Below, in pieces: positions 1 through 8,883 of a stretch of DNA of 47,860 nucleotides. Location of the stretch: contig NZ_RQVN01000014.1 in assembly GCF_003992135.1 (NCBI RefSeq), positions 1 through 47,860 of the forward strand, in the 5' to 3' direction. The notes below the pieces were generated by a model, which saw only the letters and a program-made list of their open reading frames with translations, made no database searches and had not been told where the DNA came from. Origin of the DNA: Veillonella sp. VA142 (GTDB lineage: Bacteria; Bacillota; Negativicutes; Veillonellales; Veillonellaceae). Numbering within the stretch: the first letter of the stretch is position 1; each line of letters starts with the position of its first letter. The position numbers and the translations under genes were made by a program.

Positions 1-1658
1 CAAGGTTTAAAACGGAAAACGAAATTCGTGAGATTGTAAATACATTAAGTTATCAGCATAAAAATATTAGAAATTTAATAGGAGCTGATGAAGCAGTTAA
101 AGATTTCTTTTTAGAAAAATTACGATGTGAACATCTTAATGTGTATAGAGATGAAGAAAAAGTTAAAGAGTATTTAAAAAAGGCTTATAGCCATATGGGA
201 AATGAGTACTTTTTTGCTATTGGAATAGATAAAAAGGGAAATATTTCAGAGGTTAATGAAATCTCTGTGGGGTCTGCTAGTGTATCAACATGTGATACTA
301 GAAATGTCATACGTACTTTAAATAAGAATGATTTTGTTATTTTAGGTCATAATCATCCAAGCGGTGATCCATCGCCATCACGTGAAGATAATGAAGTTTT
401 AAAAAACTTGACATTCTTGAATGAATACACAAGGGGAAAAATTATAGATAATTATATTGTAGGAGAATATATATATTCATATGCAGATAGAAAGCGGTTA
501 ATATTAGAAGCAGTTAAAAAGACACATGGAATTACTAGTGATGATTTAAGCCTTGCCAGTCAATATGATACATTTAAAGAATTTGACCTTAAAGATCCTA
601 AAGAAACGCATATAGCATCTATTGATAATTCAAATAAACAGACAATTTATGAATATTTTGGATGTTCTTCTAAAGATGAACTGTTTAAGAAATTAAGTAC
701 TAGAAAGTCTTCAAAAACGAGAGCAGTACTAGATATATATGATGCAGCAAAACCTATAGATACAATTAGTACTCCAGTCGAATGTGTTAAATTTATTGAA
801 ACTCATGGATTGTATCCGCAAGAGGATACTAATGTTGTTATACTTTTTAATATTGAACATGATGTGACAGACGTGGCAACATTTAAAACAGAAAAAGAGC
901 TTTTGGAGATATGCTCAAGACCTTGGGGAAATTATAATATCATTATTTCGGAAGATGAAAAAATAGCAAATAAGATGAAAGATCTTATTAATCATTTTCA
1001 TGTAAATTATGAAACTTTAATTTGTAAATATGATGCAGAAAATAAGGTTATGAATATTGAATCTGATTACTATGGACATACATATCAAGTCAATATCTCA
1101 AAAGAAGAAATCTTTGATAGTTTAGAAGAGCGTGTGAATAGGTTGAGTAATATTAGAAATGAAAAATCACTAGAGGGAGCTGATGAGGCTGTTAAAGAGT
1201 GTTATTTACATAAATTAAAGTCGGAAACTCTTAATATTCACAAAGATAAGGAAAAAATTAAAGATTACCTATTAAAGGGCTATAAACATATGGGAAATGA
1301 GCATTCTTTAGTCATTGGAATAGATAAGAAAGGAAATATTTCAGAGATAAATGAAATCGCCGTGGGATCTGGTAATGTAGCTCCAATTGACTATAGGGCT
1401 ATTGTAAGAACCTTAAATAGAAATCATTTAGTTATATTAGCACATAATCATCCATCAGGAAGTTTAACACCATCACACGATGATATAAAGCTGACTAAAA
1501 ATATTATGGAGTTAGCTAATCATACAAGAGGTAAAGTATATGATCATTACATTATTGGAAATCAAGTAAATGAATTTTCTAATGATAGAAGCGTTAGTGA
1601 GGATATGAAAAAGAAAATGAAAAACTATCACAAATTCGAGAAGTCAAGAAGCAGATAA
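1..1658 (+). CDS. RadC/JAB-domain repeat protein (5' end outside window)
   Basis: The frame is open from base 3, so the GTG at 141 is not the true start and the gene is cut by the window edge. It carries two RadC-type JAMM modules, each with the HNHPSG...PS..D signature (HNHPSGDPSPSREDN near bases 346-390, HNHPSGSLTPSHDD near 1443-1485) and an upstream E-I-x-V-G-S strand matching the RadC fold. Between them lies a linker module starting at TIYEYFGCSSKDELF and containing GLYPQEDTN. The stretch before the first JAMM module (GADEAVKDF) is repeated before the second (GADEAVKEC), so the protein is a tandem duplication. RadC-like proteins are common on mobile elements but their reaction is unsettled; zinc-dependent hydrolase chemistry is inferred from the motif only. 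A homologous N-terminus occurs at 47649-47860, probably the start of this same gene. Confidence 0.8.
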   Translation, partial: RFKTENEIREIVNTLSYQHKNIRNLIGADEAVKDFFLEKLRCEHLNVYRDEEKVKEYLKKAYSHMGNEYFFAIGIDKKGNISEVNEISVGSASVSTCDTRNVIRTLNKNDFVILGHNHPSGDPSPSREDNEVLKNLTFLNEYTRGKIIDNYIVGEYIYSYADRKRLILEAVKKTHGITSDDLSLASQYDTFKEFDLKDPKETHIASIDNSNKQTIYEYFGCSSKDELFKKLSTRKSSKTRAVLDIYDAAKPIDTISTPVECVKFIETHGLYPQEDTNVVILFNIEHDVTDVATFKTEKELLEICSRPWGNYNIIISEDEKIANKMKDLINHFHVNYETLICKYDAENKVMNIESDYYGHTYQVNISKEEIFDSLEERVNRLSNIRNEKSLEGADEAVKECYLHKLKSETLNIHKDKEKIKDYLLKGYKHMGNEHSLVIGIDKKGNISEINEIAVGSGNVAPIDYRAIVRTLNRNHLVILAHNHPSGSLTPSHDDIKLTKNIMELANHTRGKVYDHYIIGNQVNEFSNDRSVSEDMKKKMKNYHKFEKSRSR

Positions 1659-1676
1659 AAATAAAAGGAGATACTT

Positions 1677-1871
1677 ATGATTTCTTTACATTTAATTTGG
1701 ACATCTGACGGAAAAGTTGTATCTGCTAAAGATAAGATTACGATCAAGGAAATCAGAGAATATTACAAGGATAAAGAAAAGTTAGAGGAATTTATTCAAT
1801 ACACAGAAGAAGCTCCTGATATTGCATATATTGATATTGATGGAAAAGTCTTTATTTTGGATAGAGAATAA
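1677..1871 (+). CDS. small hypothetical protein, 64 aa
   Basis: A 64-residue ORF 18 bases after the RadC-like gene, with a good ribosome binding site (AAAAGGAGATACTTATG). I do not recognise the family. The sequence is charged and mainly helical in the middle (IKEIREYYKDKEKLEEF), flanked by short beta-like stretches; it ends IDIDGKVFILDRE. The next tiny ORF at 1953 ends similarly (NDKVLIVRK), so the two may be distant relatives. Probably cotranscribed with the gene upstream. Confidence 0.6.
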   Translation: MISLHLIWTSDGKVVSAKDKITIKEIREYYKDKEKLEEFIQYTEEAPDIAYIDIDGKVFILDRE

Positions 1872-1893
1872 TTTAAATATTTCAAATAATAAA

Positions 1894-1941
1894 AACATTA
1901 TAAATAATATTTTTATTGTAAATATTATTTATATTATTTTA
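1894..1941. repeat. AT-only array with 9-bp period (copy 1 of 6)
   Basis: About five imperfect tandem 9-bp units (AACATTATA, AATAATATT, TTTATTGTA, AATATTATT, TATATTATT) between two small genes. Same style as the arrays near 12.97, 14.5, 19.95, 34.9 and 36.5 kb. Confidence 0.6.
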
Positions 1942-1952
1942 AAGGAAAATAT

Positions 1953-2072
1953 ATGAAATGCTTAATCTATTGGAATAAAGAAAAAAATATACATGAATTA
2001 ATTACTGATGAAAGTGAATTTACTCAAGAAGAAATAGAAATTAACGATAAGGTTCTAATTGTTAGAAAATAA
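1953..2072 (+). CDS. very small hypothetical protein, 39 aa
   Basis: ATG at 1953 with AAAGGA nine to twelve bases upstream, encoding MKCLIYWNKEKNIHEL... and ending NDKVLIVRK before TAA. Unknown function. It sits directly after a 9-bp-period array and directly before the conserved box that precedes topB. Support is the ribosome binding site and the similar ending to the 64-aa ORF upstream; no homology claim is made. Confidence 0.4.
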   Translation: MKCLIYWNKEKNIHELITDESEFTQEEIEINDKVLIVRK

Positions 2073-2075
2073 AAA

Positions 2076-2099
2076 TTTGCAATTTGTATTATTTTGAAA
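2076..2099 (+). promoter_or_regulatory. conserved TTGCAATTTSTATTATTTTG box before topB
   Basis: Nearly identical (one G for C) to blocks at 8850, 14030 and 20563, with a looser copy on the minus strand at 34821-34843. Here it ends 18 bases before the topB start, with a GGAG ribosome binding site in between. The TATTAT core could serve as a -10 element, but conservation over more than 20 bases exceeds a normal promoter. Confidence 0.5.
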
Positions 2100-2117
2100 C
2101 TGGTATAAGGAGTATAT

Positions 2118-4259
2118 ATGCTGTTATATATTGTTGAAAAGCCAAGTGTGGCAAAAGCATTAGCAACATTTTTTAATAATAATGGTGCTAACTATAAAAT
2201 TAGTCGAGATGAAAAAAGTGGATGTTGGATTGATAAAAAAGCTGGTTCTTCTATTGTTTGGTGTATTGGCCATATGGTTACAAATGCAGAGCCAGAAGAA
2301 TATGATCCAAAGTATAAGCGTTGGACATTAGAAGATTTGCCAATTGTGCCAGATGAATTTAAAAAAGTTCCATTCTCTAATCGTAAAGCTCAATTTCAAT
2401 TAATTTTAAAATTAATTGAAGATGCCACAACTATTGTTCATGGTGGAGATCCTGATCGAGAAGGACAAATTATCGTGGATGAATTATTGGAATTAGTAGA
2501 TACTAGCGGAAAAGAAATTAAGCGGATTTTATTAAATGCTTTAGATGATGCTAGCATTGAAAAAGCCATTACTTCTTTACAGTCTAATTTAGACTATAAA
2601 GGGTTGAGTTACGCTGGTGATGTAGCAAGACAAATAGATTGGCTAATTGGAATGAATTTATCACGTTATTTTACGAAGGTTTTCCAAAATGGTGGTTACA
2701 CTGAAACATTCCCTGTAGGTCGCGTTAAATCACCAGTACTAACAATGATTGTGGAAAGATATTTAGAACATCAGAACTTTAAACCTAAAAAGTTCTTTTA
2801 TCCAGTATCTAATATCACATATGAAGGAGAATCCATTCCTATTCAACTTAAAGATGTACCTAAATCTGATACAGAAGATGAAGCTGATCAAATTATGCGT
2901 AATTGGAGTGCTTTAGGTGAAGCAAGAGTAACGTCTATTGAGATCAAAGAACATAAAGAACAAGTAAAAGAACTATATTCTTTGGACTTCTTAGAGGTAG
3001 AAGCCAATCAGAAGCACGGAATCTCTCCTAGTAAAACACTAGAAATCGTGCAAAAGCTATATGAAAAAAAATTCTTAACATATCCTCGTTCCGATTGTCG
3101 ATTTCTTCCAGAATCTCAATTCAAGGATGCCGTTGATATTGTAGCTGCTATCAATGCTACTGGTTTATTAAAGATTAATATTCCTGTACCAGATACTACG
3201 AATATTCCTTATGTATATAACGATACTAAGGTAACAGCCCATCATGCGATTGTTCCTACAAGAGAAATTCCTAACCTAGATGAATTGAAAAAAGAAGAAC
3301 TATTGATTTATACGCTCATAGTAGAGAAATACGCTTCTATTTTCTTTAAACCATTCACATATAACAAAGAGATCATCACATTTGCAATCGGCGATAAAGA
3401 AGCAACAATTTCCATTAAAAATGTCATAGATTATGGCTGGAAATCATTGCAAAAAGTGAAAAAAGAAACTCCTAATGAAGAAGAAAAAGAAACATCAGAA
3501 GAAATTAGTGGTACTTTTAATTTTAATGAGGGAGATACCTATTCAGTATCCTATGCCTTAAAAGATGGTATTACAAAAGCTCCTAAATTGTTTACAGAAG
3601 GCACATTAATTCGTGCTATGACGAATATAAAATCAGAAAATAAAGAGCTAAACGCTATTATTAAAACAGTTGATGGCTTAGGTACGCCTGCAACAAGGCA
3701 TGAAATTATAGACGACTTGTTAAAGAAGGGCTATGTTGTATTAGATAATAAACATCAAATGATTCCTAGTAATTCCAGTATGGAACTAGTAAAACATTTA
3801 CCTGAGAAGTTGAAACGTGCTGATTTTACAGCGGAAATGGAATTAAAATTAGAGGCACTTTCCCAAAGAGGGCGTGACGCTATATTTGAAGAGGCTCAAG
3901 ATATTGCACTAGATTCTATTCAATACATTATAGATGTCATGGATTCTACGGATACGAAAGCCATTATTAATACAGAACATCCTTGTCCTGCTTGTGGTAA
4001 TGGGTATTTATTTGAAAAGAGCTATAAAGGCGATGATGGCCAAAAAGTCTATTATTACAAATGTAATAATGAAAATTGTGAGTTCCATAAACAAGGGAAA
4101 TCTTTTGGTTCAAGAAAAGCTAGACCAGTAATTAAAAAGTGTCCACGATGTGATGCAGGATTTATGGTGGAGAAGCATGGTAAATTTGGTACCTTCTGGG
4201 GTTGCTCAAATTATCCTGAATGTAATCATATTATGAAAGAAAAGGAAATGGAATTATAA
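2118..4259 (+). CDS. topB: DNA topoisomerase III (type IA)
   Basis: 713 residues, the usual length for plasmid TopB/TraE-type enzymes, which relax and decatenate DNA and are common on conjugative plasmids. The Toprim domain opens the protein (VEKPSVAKAL, residues 6-15), with the acidic triad in GDPDREG (D111, D113, E115). The active-site tyrosine is Y322 in LTYPRSDCRF. The C-terminus has two zinc-ribbon-like modules: CPACGNG...CNNENC and CPRCDAG...CSNYPEC. The start at 2118 has AAGGAG eight bases upstream. The stop overlaps the next start as TAATG, so the two genes are translationally coupled. All catalytic residues are present, so an active enzyme acting on plasmid transfer or replication intermediates is expected. 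Confidence 0.95.
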   Translation: MLLYIVEKPSVAKALATFFNNNGANYKISRDEKSGCWIDKKAGSSIVWCIGHMVTNAEPEEYDPKYKRWTLEDLPIVPDEFKKVPFSNRKAQFQLILKLIEDATTIVHGGDPDREGQIIVDELLELVDTSGKEIKRILLNALDDASIEKAITSLQSNLDYKGLSYAGDVARQIDWLIGMNLSRYFTKVFQNGGYTETFPVGRVKSPVLTMIVERYLEHQNFKPKKFFYPVSNITYEGESIPIQLKDVPKSDTEDEADQIMRNWSALGEARVTSIEIKEHKEQVKELYSLDFLEVEANQKHGISPSKTLEIVQKLYEKKFLTYPRSDCRFLPESQFKDAVDIVAAINATGLLKINIPVPDTTNIPYVYNDTKVTAHHAIVPTREIPNLDELKKEELLIYTLIVEKYASIFFKPFTYNKEIITFAIGDKEATISIKNVIDYGWKSLQKVKKETPNEEEKETSEEISGTFNFNEGDTYSVSYALKDGITKAPKLFTEGTLIRAMTNIKSENKELNAIIKTVDGLGTPATRHEIIDDLLKKGYVVLDNKHQMIPSNSSMELVKHLPEKLKRADFTAEMELKLEALSQRGRDAIFEEAQDIALDSIQYIIDVMDSTDTKAIINTEHPCPACGNGYLFEKSYKGDDGQKVYYYKCNNENCEFHKQGKSFGSRKARPVIKKCPRCDAGFMVEKHGKFGTFWGCSNYPECNHIMKEKEMEL

Positions 4260-5353
4260 TGAAAAGTTTAACACGAAACTTTTTTGGAAATCTCAAACGT
4301 AATACTAAAACAGAAACAACTCCAATTCCAAAAGTAGACCCTGTATCTGGTGACGAAAAAATACAGTATCCATCAAGAGAAATAGCGAAACTAAATACAG
4401 AACAAGAAGCTATCCCTAAAGATATGACAGTAACTCCTGATGAAGCACTATCTAAAAGAGATACACTTTTCCAATGTGAAGAAGGAAATACTGGGAAAAA
4501 TGAATTAAAAGAGTTAGATAAGATGCCAGATAACGAAGAGAGTCAAGAGGATACTTCTAATAAGGAAGAATCATCTAGTACGACACAAGGAAAGGAAGTG
4601 GAACTATCTACTGATGAAAAGATGTCTAATGAAAATTCTGGTTTGGATACTAAACCAGATACTCAAAATACTAAAGCAGATGAAGCTAAATCACCTGGAA
4701 GAAGCAAAAGCGATTACGAAAAAGATCGTTATGTTAAACAAGTGGAAAGAGAATATCTTAATCAACTTACAGAATTAGCAAAACAAGCCTCTAAACAAGT
4801 TTTAAATGAAGCTGTAGATACAATTATTGAAAACCTAATGTATCCAAAGATTCTTAAAAATTTAGATGATGCCTTTGTAGAACTTTCGATTAAGCAAAAG
4901 GTGGATGATTTAATAGAAGGAAGAGTAAATGATTATTTATCGAAAGAATTAAACTCAATTCTTCCTGAAATGGTTAATCAAAAAGTACAAGAAGAAGCAG
5001 AATCTATTATTTCTAAATATGTAGAAACACAAGTTTCTACTATAACAGAAATGTATTGCAAAAATAAATTTGCAGAGAAATTTGATGAAGAAATAAGAAA
5101 ATATCTTAATCAGCATCAAGTAGATGTAGATTATCTAGAAAATTATAAACATTTATACATAGATATCTCTAAATTAGTAAAACTCATAGATGATACAAAT
5201 TTAGAGGAAAGTAAACAAACAGAACTAGAAAATCTATTAAACAACATGTTAGCTAAAGTATTATTTCAACGAGAACGATGGATTAAAAAAGAAGAAAATA
5301 AAAAATTAGAGGGTACTGGAACAAATGATGATACTGCTAAAGAAGAAAGTTAA
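4259..5353 (+). CDS. acidic disordered/coiled-coil protein, 364 aa
   Basis: Not recognised. Residues 1-20 are basic (MKSLTRNFFGNLKRNTK), residues about 20-150 are rich in E, D, K, S, T and look disordered, and residues about 155-350 are strongly helical with long hydrophobic heptads (for example QLTELAKQASKQVLNEAVD). No signal peptide or membrane segment, so cytoplasmic or membrane-associated through the basic end. It is coupled to topB by TAATG overlap and overlaps the following transglycosylase gene by 29 bases, so it belongs to a topB-virB1 transcription unit. A scaffolding or DNA-processing accessory role is only a guess from context. Confidence 0.6.
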   Translation: MKSLTRNFFGNLKRNTKTETTPIPKVDPVSGDEKIQYPSREIAKLNTEQEAIPKDMTVTPDEALSKRDTLFQCEEGNTGKNELKELDKMPDNEESQEDTSNKEESSSTTQGKEVELSTDEKMSNENSGLDTKPDTQNTKADEAKSPGRSKSDYEKDRYVKQVEREYLNQLTELAKQASKQVLNEAVDTIIENLMYPKILKNLDDAFVELSIKQKVDDLIEGRVNDYLSKELNSILPEMVNQKVQEEAESIISKYVETQVSTITEMYCKNKFAEKFDEEIRKYLNQHQVDVDYLENYKHLYIDISKLVKLIDDTNLEESKQTELENLLNNMLAKVLFQRERWIKKEENKKLEGTGTNDDTAKEES

Positions 5354-5924
5354 ATACATTTTATTACTCCTATCTATATGTACATTCTCTAATTCAAATG
5401 CCATGAGTCTTGAAGAATATATTAGTATATATAACCCTCAAGAAGCCGAAAGGATTGCTAACGCTATTATAGATAGCTCTAATCGAAATCATATAGATCC
5501 TAAGTTTGTAACCGCTGTATTTGAATTAGAATCTGGGTTCCACAATAATGCTGTATCTAGTGCTGGGGCATTAGGAATTGCACAATTAATGCCTGAAACG
5601 GCAGCTTATTTACAAGCCGATCCATACAATATTGAGTCAAATATTGATGGTGGAGTTCGGTATCTAAAAGAAATGAAGGATTTATGGAGCGATAAAGGAA
5701 TTTATGTTTATAATTACGCACTTGCTAGTTATAACGCAGGTGCTGGGAATTTAGCAAATGGTATTCCAACTTATACCTATGACTATATTAATACAGTTCA
5801 TGCTTTATATGAAAAAATTGATAGAACAGTTACGGTAGAAAACGTTTCTAACCATAACACTATATATACGAAAAAAATATTATTATCTAAGTTAAAACAA
5901 CTAAGAGAAAGGAGATCAAAATGA
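5325..5924 (+). CDS. secreted lytic transglycosylase, VirB1-like
   Basis: 199 residues. A basic N-terminus and hydrophobic stretch (KKKVKYILLLLSICTF) followed by NSNAM form a signal peptide. The mature part is an SLT domain: catalytic glutamate E69 in FELESGFH, then GALGIAQLMPETA, GGVRYLKEM and NYALASYNAGAGN. Such enzymes cut peptidoglycan glycan strands to let a type IV secretion channel cross the wall (VirB1 role). It is distant from the main T4SS operon and on the other strand. Two adjacent ATGs (5325 and 5328) are possible starts; neither has a strong ribosome binding site, consistent with coupling to the overlapping upstream gene. The last bases overlap the next small ORF as ATGA. Confidence 0.9.
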   Translation: MMILLKKKVKYILLLLSICTFSNSNAMSLEEYISIYNPQEAERIANAIIDSSNRNHIDPKFVTAVFELESGFHNNAVSSAGALGIAQLMPETAAYLQADPYNIESNIDGGVRYLKEMKDLWSDKGIYVYNYALASYNAGAGNLANGIPTYTYDYINTVHALYEKIDRTVTVENVSNHNTIYTKKILLSKLKQLRERRSK

Positions 5925-6055
5925 GCATTAATAAAGTATCCGAAGTAAAAGAAACTGTTAAAGATTATGAAATGGCATTAGATGAGACAGAACAAACTAT
6001 TGATCTTGCAGAACTTGATGAAATGGAAGATGTTTCTGAATATGATGGTAAATAA
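5921..6055 (+). CDS. small acidic protein, 44 aa
   Basis: ATG overlaps the upstream stop (ATGA) and is preceded by AAAGGAGATCAAA, a strong ribosome binding site. The product MSINKVSEVKETVKDYEMAL... is very acidic in its second half (ELDEMEDVSEYD). It ends two bases before the ardC-like ATG. Function unknown; acidic small proteins beside antirestriction genes can be DNA mimics, but nothing here proves that. Confidence 0.55.
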   Translation: MSINKVSEVKETVKDYEMALDETEQTIDLAELDEMEDVSEYDGK

Positions 6056-6057
6056 CT

Positions 6058-8223
6058 ATGGCAATCACAAGAACGCTGAGTAAAAATTCTGATAAAAAAG
6101 CGGATGTAAACGAGAAAAAATCTGCTAGAAAAATTGTATTGGAAATGCGTAATGAACTAATCAATGATATGTTATATGAATTACGCAATAAAAAAAATGA
6201 CACATCTCCTTGGCGTAAGGGGTATGTGAAAATGAACTTTACCAATAACATTAGTGGTAAAGATTATAAAGGAATTAACCGATTTCATTTAATGCGTTCG
6301 GCTAGAAAAAATGGGTTTAGTGATCATCGTTGGATCACATATAACCAAATGAAAGCAGCTAATGAAGCTAATGGAGAGCCTTTATATATTTTAGAAAAAG
6401 GCTCAAAGGCTACCAAAATTGAATTTCATCAATGGATTACACCAGAAGAAGCTAAAGAACGTATGGAGCGACAAAAGGCTAAGGGTGTTGAAGATGAAAT
6501 GATTGTTAAGCGTGAGGATGGATATTGGGTACATAAATATTACAACGTATTTAATGCTCAACAATTCGTTAGATTTCCAGAATTAGAGCAACTATCAGAA
6601 GATGTAAAAAATGCAATGTTAGATAGTGCATTAGAAAATTCTGAAGCACCTATTCATTATGATCAAATGGATAAAAATTATTACATGCCTGCAAAAGATG
6701 AAATACATCTTGTTCGGAAAGAATACTGGGAAGATAAACAAAAATTATATGCTACTGCACTTCACGAAATGGCACATTCTACTGGACATTCAAGCAGGTT
6801 GAATCGACCTATAGAGAATGAATTTGGCACTAAAGAATACGCATTAGAAGAGCTTAAAGCTGACTTTGCTAGTACGATTCTATTCCAAACTTATGGATTG
6901 GAGCAAACAGAAGAGCAAAAGAAGAACTCTTTAGCTTATTTAAAGCATTGGTACAAAATTCTAAAAGAAGATCCGAACCAACTGGTATATGCGATTAAAG
7001 ATGCTGAAAAAGCTGTTGAATACATCGAAGAACATATGATGAACAAAGAGTTAGTTCAAGAACATTTAGAAAATAAAGCTAATGAAAAAAGGGCATCTAA
7101 CACTAAAGATTTACCACAAAATCCAATTGATAGAATTGGGGTAAAAATTGAATGGGGAGAATTTCCTACTACAGAAAACAACAAATTATTAATCGGCGGT
7201 GCTGCTACTGCCTTTGGTTTAGAAATTGGTAAGGCTATTGGTGGTAAAGAATATGAACGTGATGTTCTATATTCTGGTAAAGATGCCATAGATTTAATGA
7301 AACGTATTGAGTTCGATAACGATCGAATCCAAACTTCTCTTATTAATGCAGTGGATAAGGTGAATTTAGAATTTTATTTAGATGATAAACAAATTTCTAC
7401 ACATTCTACAACATTGGGTGAATGGGATACATCTCCAGAAAAAAACATACTATTTTCTCAACTGAAAGAAACAAATGACCCAGATATGCTTCGATTAGAA
7501 GGATATTTAAAAGAAACATTTGCCAATAAAGATGATTATATTCATGAAGATCCTAAAAAAATCTCAGCATTAAGAAAAGCCGCAGGAGCTAATTTAATGT
7601 TGGATAGTACCAAATCTAACGGAACTATCTTTGAATTATCTTTTAAGCATCCAGAACTTCCTAAACAGATACTTGAAACAGATGATGTATTTAAACCAAT
7701 GAAAGAGTTATCTAATTTTAAACCTATAAAAGTTGAAGATGTATTAGAAGCACCTGTCAATATGCCAGCATTTCCAGAGGCAAGTATTCAATCACAAAAA
7801 AATGCTTTTAAAAAACTAGAAGATATAAATACTTTTATTGAACTTGGATTAGGGCAGAGAGAATCTCTTCCTGAAGAAATTCAAAAGCATTTAGAAGGAG
7901 CTTCTTATTATTATGAAAAGTGTTGTAATAAGCTAGATGAATACAATGAATATAAAGAGTTGAAGGAAAAATTAGTTGCATCTAAAGAAGAAAAAGAAAA
8001 GGATACTTCTGTAAAAATAAATAGAAATGTATTACCTAAAAAAGGTAAGATTACAGAAGTTAAAAAAGATAGCTTGCCAGCTGGGGCTACTTATCCACAA
8101 TATGAAGAACCAGTCATTATGGATAAACCCCAAAAAAAGGGATTAGGAGCAAAAATCGTTGCTCCAAAAAAAGAACGTGGTACTACAACACGAAAAAGAA
8201 GTGGTATTACAGGGGGTAGATAA
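6058..8223 (+). CDS. ardC: ArdC-like antirestriction / zincin metallopeptidase protein
   Basis: 721 residues. The N-terminal part (residues about 25-150) matches the ArdC ssDNA-binding domain: PWRKGY..., GKDYKGINRFHLM, then WITYNQ and GSKATKIEFHQW. This is followed by the zincin domain with HEMAHSTGH (H236, E237, H240) and the downstream glutamate region EYALEELKADFAS (residues about 260-272), a likely third zinc ligand. ArdC proteins protect incoming plasmid DNA from restriction during conjugation. The last 370 residues are an extension I cannot assign, ending in a basic tail (RGTTTRKRSGITGGR). The protein is about twice the length of classical ArdC, so it may have extra functions. Stop and next start overlap as TAATG. 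Confidence 0.85.
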   Translation: MAITRTLSKNSDKKADVNEKKSARKIVLEMRNELINDMLYELRNKKNDTSPWRKGYVKMNFTNNISGKDYKGINRFHLMRSARKNGFSDHRWITYNQMKAANEANGEPLYILEKGSKATKIEFHQWITPEEAKERMERQKAKGVEDEMIVKREDGYWVHKYYNVFNAQQFVRFPELEQLSEDVKNAMLDSALENSEAPIHYDQMDKNYYMPAKDEIHLVRKEYWEDKQKLYATALHEMAHSTGHSSRLNRPIENEFGTKEYALEELKADFASTILFQTYGLEQTEEQKKNSLAYLKHWYKILKEDPNQLVYAIKDAEKAVEYIEEHMMNKELVQEHLENKANEKRASNTKDLPQNPIDRIGVKIEWGEFPTTENNKLLIGGAATAFGLEIGKAIGGKEYERDVLYSGKDAIDLMKRIEFDNDRIQTSLINAVDKVNLEFYLDDKQISTHSTTLGEWDTSPEKNILFSQLKETNDPDMLRLEGYLKETFANKDDYIHEDPKKISALRKAAGANLMLDSTKSNGTIFELSFKHPELPKQILETDDVFKPMKELSNFKPIKVEDVLEAPVNMPAFPEASIQSQKNAFKKLEDINTFIELGLGQRESLPEEIQKHLEGASYYYEKCCNKLDEYNEYKELKEKLVASKEEKEKDTSVKINRNVLPKKGKITEVKKDSLPAGATYPQYEEPVIMDKPQKKGLGAKIVAPKKERGTTTRKRSGITGGR

Positions 8224-8795
8224 TGGAAAAAGAATTAAAAGCTGATACAAAAGATATATTAAAAAAATATACCGAATATCTTAATGAAGAATATCCAGAT
8301 AGAGATTTTACAAATGAAAGTTTTGATTTAGAAAATTTGCCAATAGGTGTTTTGTCTCATGAATATAAAGAAGAAATGATAGAATGTCTATTTCCAAAAG
8401 CCAAGGGAATGCCTTTGTCTGAAAAAACAAATGAAATTTTAAAATCTATGGAAGAAACAGAAATAGATATATATGTAAATGCTAAAACCATGAAGCTAAA
8501 TGATATTGTTGATGTTCCTGAAGGTTATTTTGATAACCTTTTATATCCAACAGATGCTAATCACGATTTTATGGCATCTTATTTTTTAGAAGAGGAGATT
8601 GATAGACATTTTTCTTTTGAATCAGTCCAGGAAAGATTAAATACGATGAAGGAAATTGGTGCAGAATTATTATCTCCACCACAATTAAATAATTTTCCTC
8701 ACACATTTAATCCTAATGGATTAGAAGTAAAAGCTGATGTTAAAAATATTGAGGTAGATAGATCTAAGCATCTCCCTATTGAAAGGGGGCGTTAG
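8223..8795 (+). CDS. hypothetical acidic protein, 190 aa
   Basis: Translationally coupled to the ardC-like gene (TAATG at 8221-8225). Unrecognised. The product is acidic and soluble, with no signal peptide or membrane span; it contains EEYPDRDFTNESFDLENLP near the start and ends in the short basic segment HLPIERGR. Its position suggests it acts with the ArdC-like protein, for example as partner or modulator, but that is inference from the coupling only. Confidence 0.55.
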   Translation: MEKELKADTKDILKKYTEYLNEEYPDRDFTNESFDLENLPIGVLSHEYKEEMIECLFPKAKGMPLSEKTNEILKSMEETEIDIYVNAKTMKLNDIVDVPEGYFDNLLYPTDANHDFMASYFLEEEIDRHFSFESVQERLNTMKEIGAELLSPPQLNNFPHTFNPNGLEVKADVKNIEVDRSKHLPIERGR

Positions 8796-8849
8796 ATGAT
8801 ATTTTAATCGTATTTACGCACATATATGAAGTCAGGTAATTATTTTAAT

Positions 8850-8873
8850 TTTGCAATTTCTATTATTTTGAAA
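8850..8873 (+). promoter_or_regulatory. conserved TTGCAATTTCTATTATTTTG box before adhesin gene
   Basis: Identical to the copies at 14030 and 20563 over more than 20 bases. It ends 10 bases before the adhesin ATG, leaving room only for AAGGA as ribosome binding site. If TATTAT is the -10, the leader would be only a few bases long. Confidence 0.5.
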
Positions 8874-8883
8874 AAGGATTACA

